A stretch of 6,389 nt of DNA from an uncultured Bacilli bacterium (GTDB lineage Bacteria > Bacillota_I > Bacilli_A > RF39 > UBA660). The notes under the pieces were generated by a model. The model saw nothing but the letters and a program-made list of their open reading frames with translations. It had not been told where the DNA came from and did no database searches. The number at the start of each line of letters is the position of its first letter. Within the stretch, counting starts at the first letter, position 1. Shown here one piece after another: positions 5,038 to 6,389 of this stretch. The stretch lies in NCBI GenBank assembly GCA_944371545.1, contig CALVXT010000077.1:1-6389 (forward strand), in the 5' to 3' direction. The translations under genes and the position numbers were made by a program.

Positions 5038-6360
5038 ATGAAAGAAATAAAAGAATATTTAAAAAGAAAAATAAACGAAAATGATACTTGTGTTCTGGCC
5101 TTATCGGGTGGTCCTGATTCGATGTGTTTATTAAATTTGCTTACAAGCATCTCGGCAAAAGTAATCTGTGTTCATATCAATCATAATACTAGACCGTCTT
5201 GCGAATACGAATATCAATTTATTAAAAAGTATACAGAAGAAAACAATATTCCTTTAGAATACTTTAAAATTGATAAATATGAAAAAGGCAGATTTACTGA
5301 AGGAGAAGCAAGAAAAATTCGTTATGAAGAGTTTAAAAAGGTAGCAAAAAAATACCATGCAAAATATCTTTTCACGGCTCATCATGCGGATGATTTAACA
5401 GAAACAATTTTCATGCGTTTATTAAGAGGAAGCTCTTTAGAAGGGTATGCAGGTATTAAGAAAGAATCAACCTGGGATGGGATTACTATATTAAGACCAT
5501 TATTATCTAAAAAAAAGAAAGAAATATATGCATATTTAAAGGAAAATCAAATACCATATATAGAGGATGAAACGAATAAAAACGATGAGTACATAAGAAA
5601 CCGTATTCGCCATCATATCTTGCCTTTGATAGAAAAAGAAAATGAAAACTACCCAGCAAAAATACTTCAATTCAGTGAAACACTTCAAAAGAAAGATGCA
5701 TTAATTAAGGAAATAATAAATCAAGTAAAAGAACAAGTTGAAAAAGAAAACAAAATTAACTGCCAAGAATTACTAAAATTTTCTCCATTAATGCAAGAGG
5801 CTTATATAGAAGAATATGTAAAAAAGATTTATCAACAGGAATTAACAAGTATTTCAAACAAACATATTGAAATATTCTTAAAAAATATCAAAAAGAAAAA
5901 AGAAAATTATACAATAAATTTTCCTAAAGAGTATCTATTGTATAAAGAAGATGGTTGGATTTGGTTAGAAAAGAAAATATCCAAAAAATCATATAAGATA
6001 AAATGTGAAAATGAAGTAATATTACCAAATCAAGATATAGTCAAAAAAATAGCAACTTATGAATCAAAAAGTAATGATGAAATTCATCTAAATTCTAAAG
6101 AAATTAAATTACCTTTATACCTAACAACAAGACAAGTTGGAATGAAAATGGCTGTTAAGAATTTAAATGGTCATCAAAAAGTAAGCGATATCTTAACAAA
6201 TTGTAAGATACGAGGTTCAAAAAAAGACGAAATTCCGATTTTAATTGACAGTAATGGTGTAATTTTATGGATTTTAGGCATAAAGAAGTCAAAATATGAT
6301 TTAGAAAAAGATGAAAACTATGATATAATATACAAGTATATCAAAAGAAAGGAAAAATGA
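5038..6360 (+). CDS. tilS: tRNA(Ile)-lysidine synthetase
   Basis: TilS uses ATP and lysine to convert C34 of the CAU-anticodon tRNA-Ile2 to lysidine, so that the tRNA reads AUA and is charged with isoleucine. It is an essential cytoplasmic enzyme, and AUA codons are frequent in this AT-rich sequence. The 440-aa product has the N-type ATP pyrophosphatase P-loop SGGPDS (23-28), AHHADD (114-119), FMRLLRGSSLEG (125-136) and the EDETN...YIRNRIRHHILP segment (176-196), together the catalytic domain. A helical middle domain follows. The C-terminal domain, about 345-435, contains the tRNA-binding consensus-like GHQKVSDILTNCKI. Length is normal for the long, two-domain form. The stop lies one base before the next ATG. 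In Bacillus and relatives tilS is followed by hpt and ftsH. Start chosen at ATG 5038 for its AGGAG. Confidence 0.96.
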   Translation: MKEIKEYLKRKINENDTCVLALSGGPDSMCLLNLLTSISAKVICVHINHNTRPSCEYEYQFIKKYTEENNIPLEYFKIDKYEKGRFTEGEARKIRYEEFKKVAKKYHAKYLFTAHHADDLTETIFMRLLRGSSLEGYAGIKKESTWDGITILRPLLSKKKKEIYAYLKENQIPYIEDETNKNDEYIRNRIRHHILPLIEKENENYPAKILQFSETLQKKDALIKEIINQVKEQVEKENKINCQELLKFSPLMQEAYIEEYVKKIYQQELTSISNKHIEIFLKNIKKKKENYTINFPKEYLLYKEDGWIWLEKKISKKSYKIKCENEVILPNQDIVKKIATYESKSNDEIHLNSKEIKLPLYLTTRQVGMKMAVKNLNGHQKVSDILTNCKIRGSKKDEIPILIDSNGVILWILGIKKSKYDLEKDENYDIIYKYIKRKEK

Positions 6361-6361
6361 T

Positions 6362-6389
6362 ATGAGAAGAACGAATCAAAATGCAATGA
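6362..6389 (+). CDS. Start of a downstream gene, cut by window edge
   Basis: An ATG one base after the tilS stop opens a frame MRRTNQNAM that runs off the window. GAAAGGA (6347-6353) lies 8 bases upstream inside the end of tilS, so translation is probably coupled. Nine residues do not allow identification. By gene order in Firmicutes (tilS followed by hpt and/or ftsH) it could be ftsH or hpt, but that is context only. Confidence 0.55.

Overview
The window comes from a strongly AT-rich, low-GC Gram-positive-type bacterium, most likely a Bacillota/Bacilli-like lineage. The evidence is lysine-, isoleucine- and asparagine-rich proteins, AGGAGG-type ribosome binding sites, and a prfB-yitT-tilS gene set. 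UGA must be a stop codon here: it ends the RT and tilS genes, and prfB carries the classical RF2 autoregulatory UGA frameshift. That argues against a Mycoplasma-type genetic code. Every gene lies on the + strand.

Layout: (1) 1-627 is the 3' part of an exodeoxyribonuclease III gene (exoA/xth). (2) 628-2970 is an accessory cassette that reads as a complete retron. It has a structured msr-msd non-coding RNA (about 682-844) bounded by a perfect 9-bp a1/a2 inverted repeat, then a 317-aa retron reverse transcriptase (863-1816) with the diagnostic NAxxH and VTG motifs, then a 363-aa protein of no recognised family (1850-2941), closed by an intrinsic terminator. (3) 2971-4094 is prfB, encoding peptide chain release factor 2 in two frames joined by a +1 programmed frameshift at CTT TGA C. 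(4) 4094-4969 is a YitT-family membrane protein overlapping the prfB stop by one base. (5) 4984-6360 holds a promoter and tilS, the tRNA(Ile2) lysidine synthetase. (6) 6362 to the end is the first 28 bases of another gene, perhaps ftsH or hpt by analogy with other Firmicutes.

The main discovery is the retron. The RNA and RT together should make msDNA, a branched RNA-DNA molecule. Known retrons act as anti-phage toxin/antitoxin-like systems in which an adjacent protein is the effector. The 363-aa protein sits 33 bp after the RT and before the terminator, so it is the natural candidate effector. I cannot place it in any known retron effector family (nuclease, nucleoside deoxyribosyltransferase-like, TOPRIM/ATPase, membrane or protease types), so it may define an undescribed retron type. 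The cassette sits between housekeeping genes, which suggests insertion into a core locus. No integrase, IS element or CRISPR array is visible.
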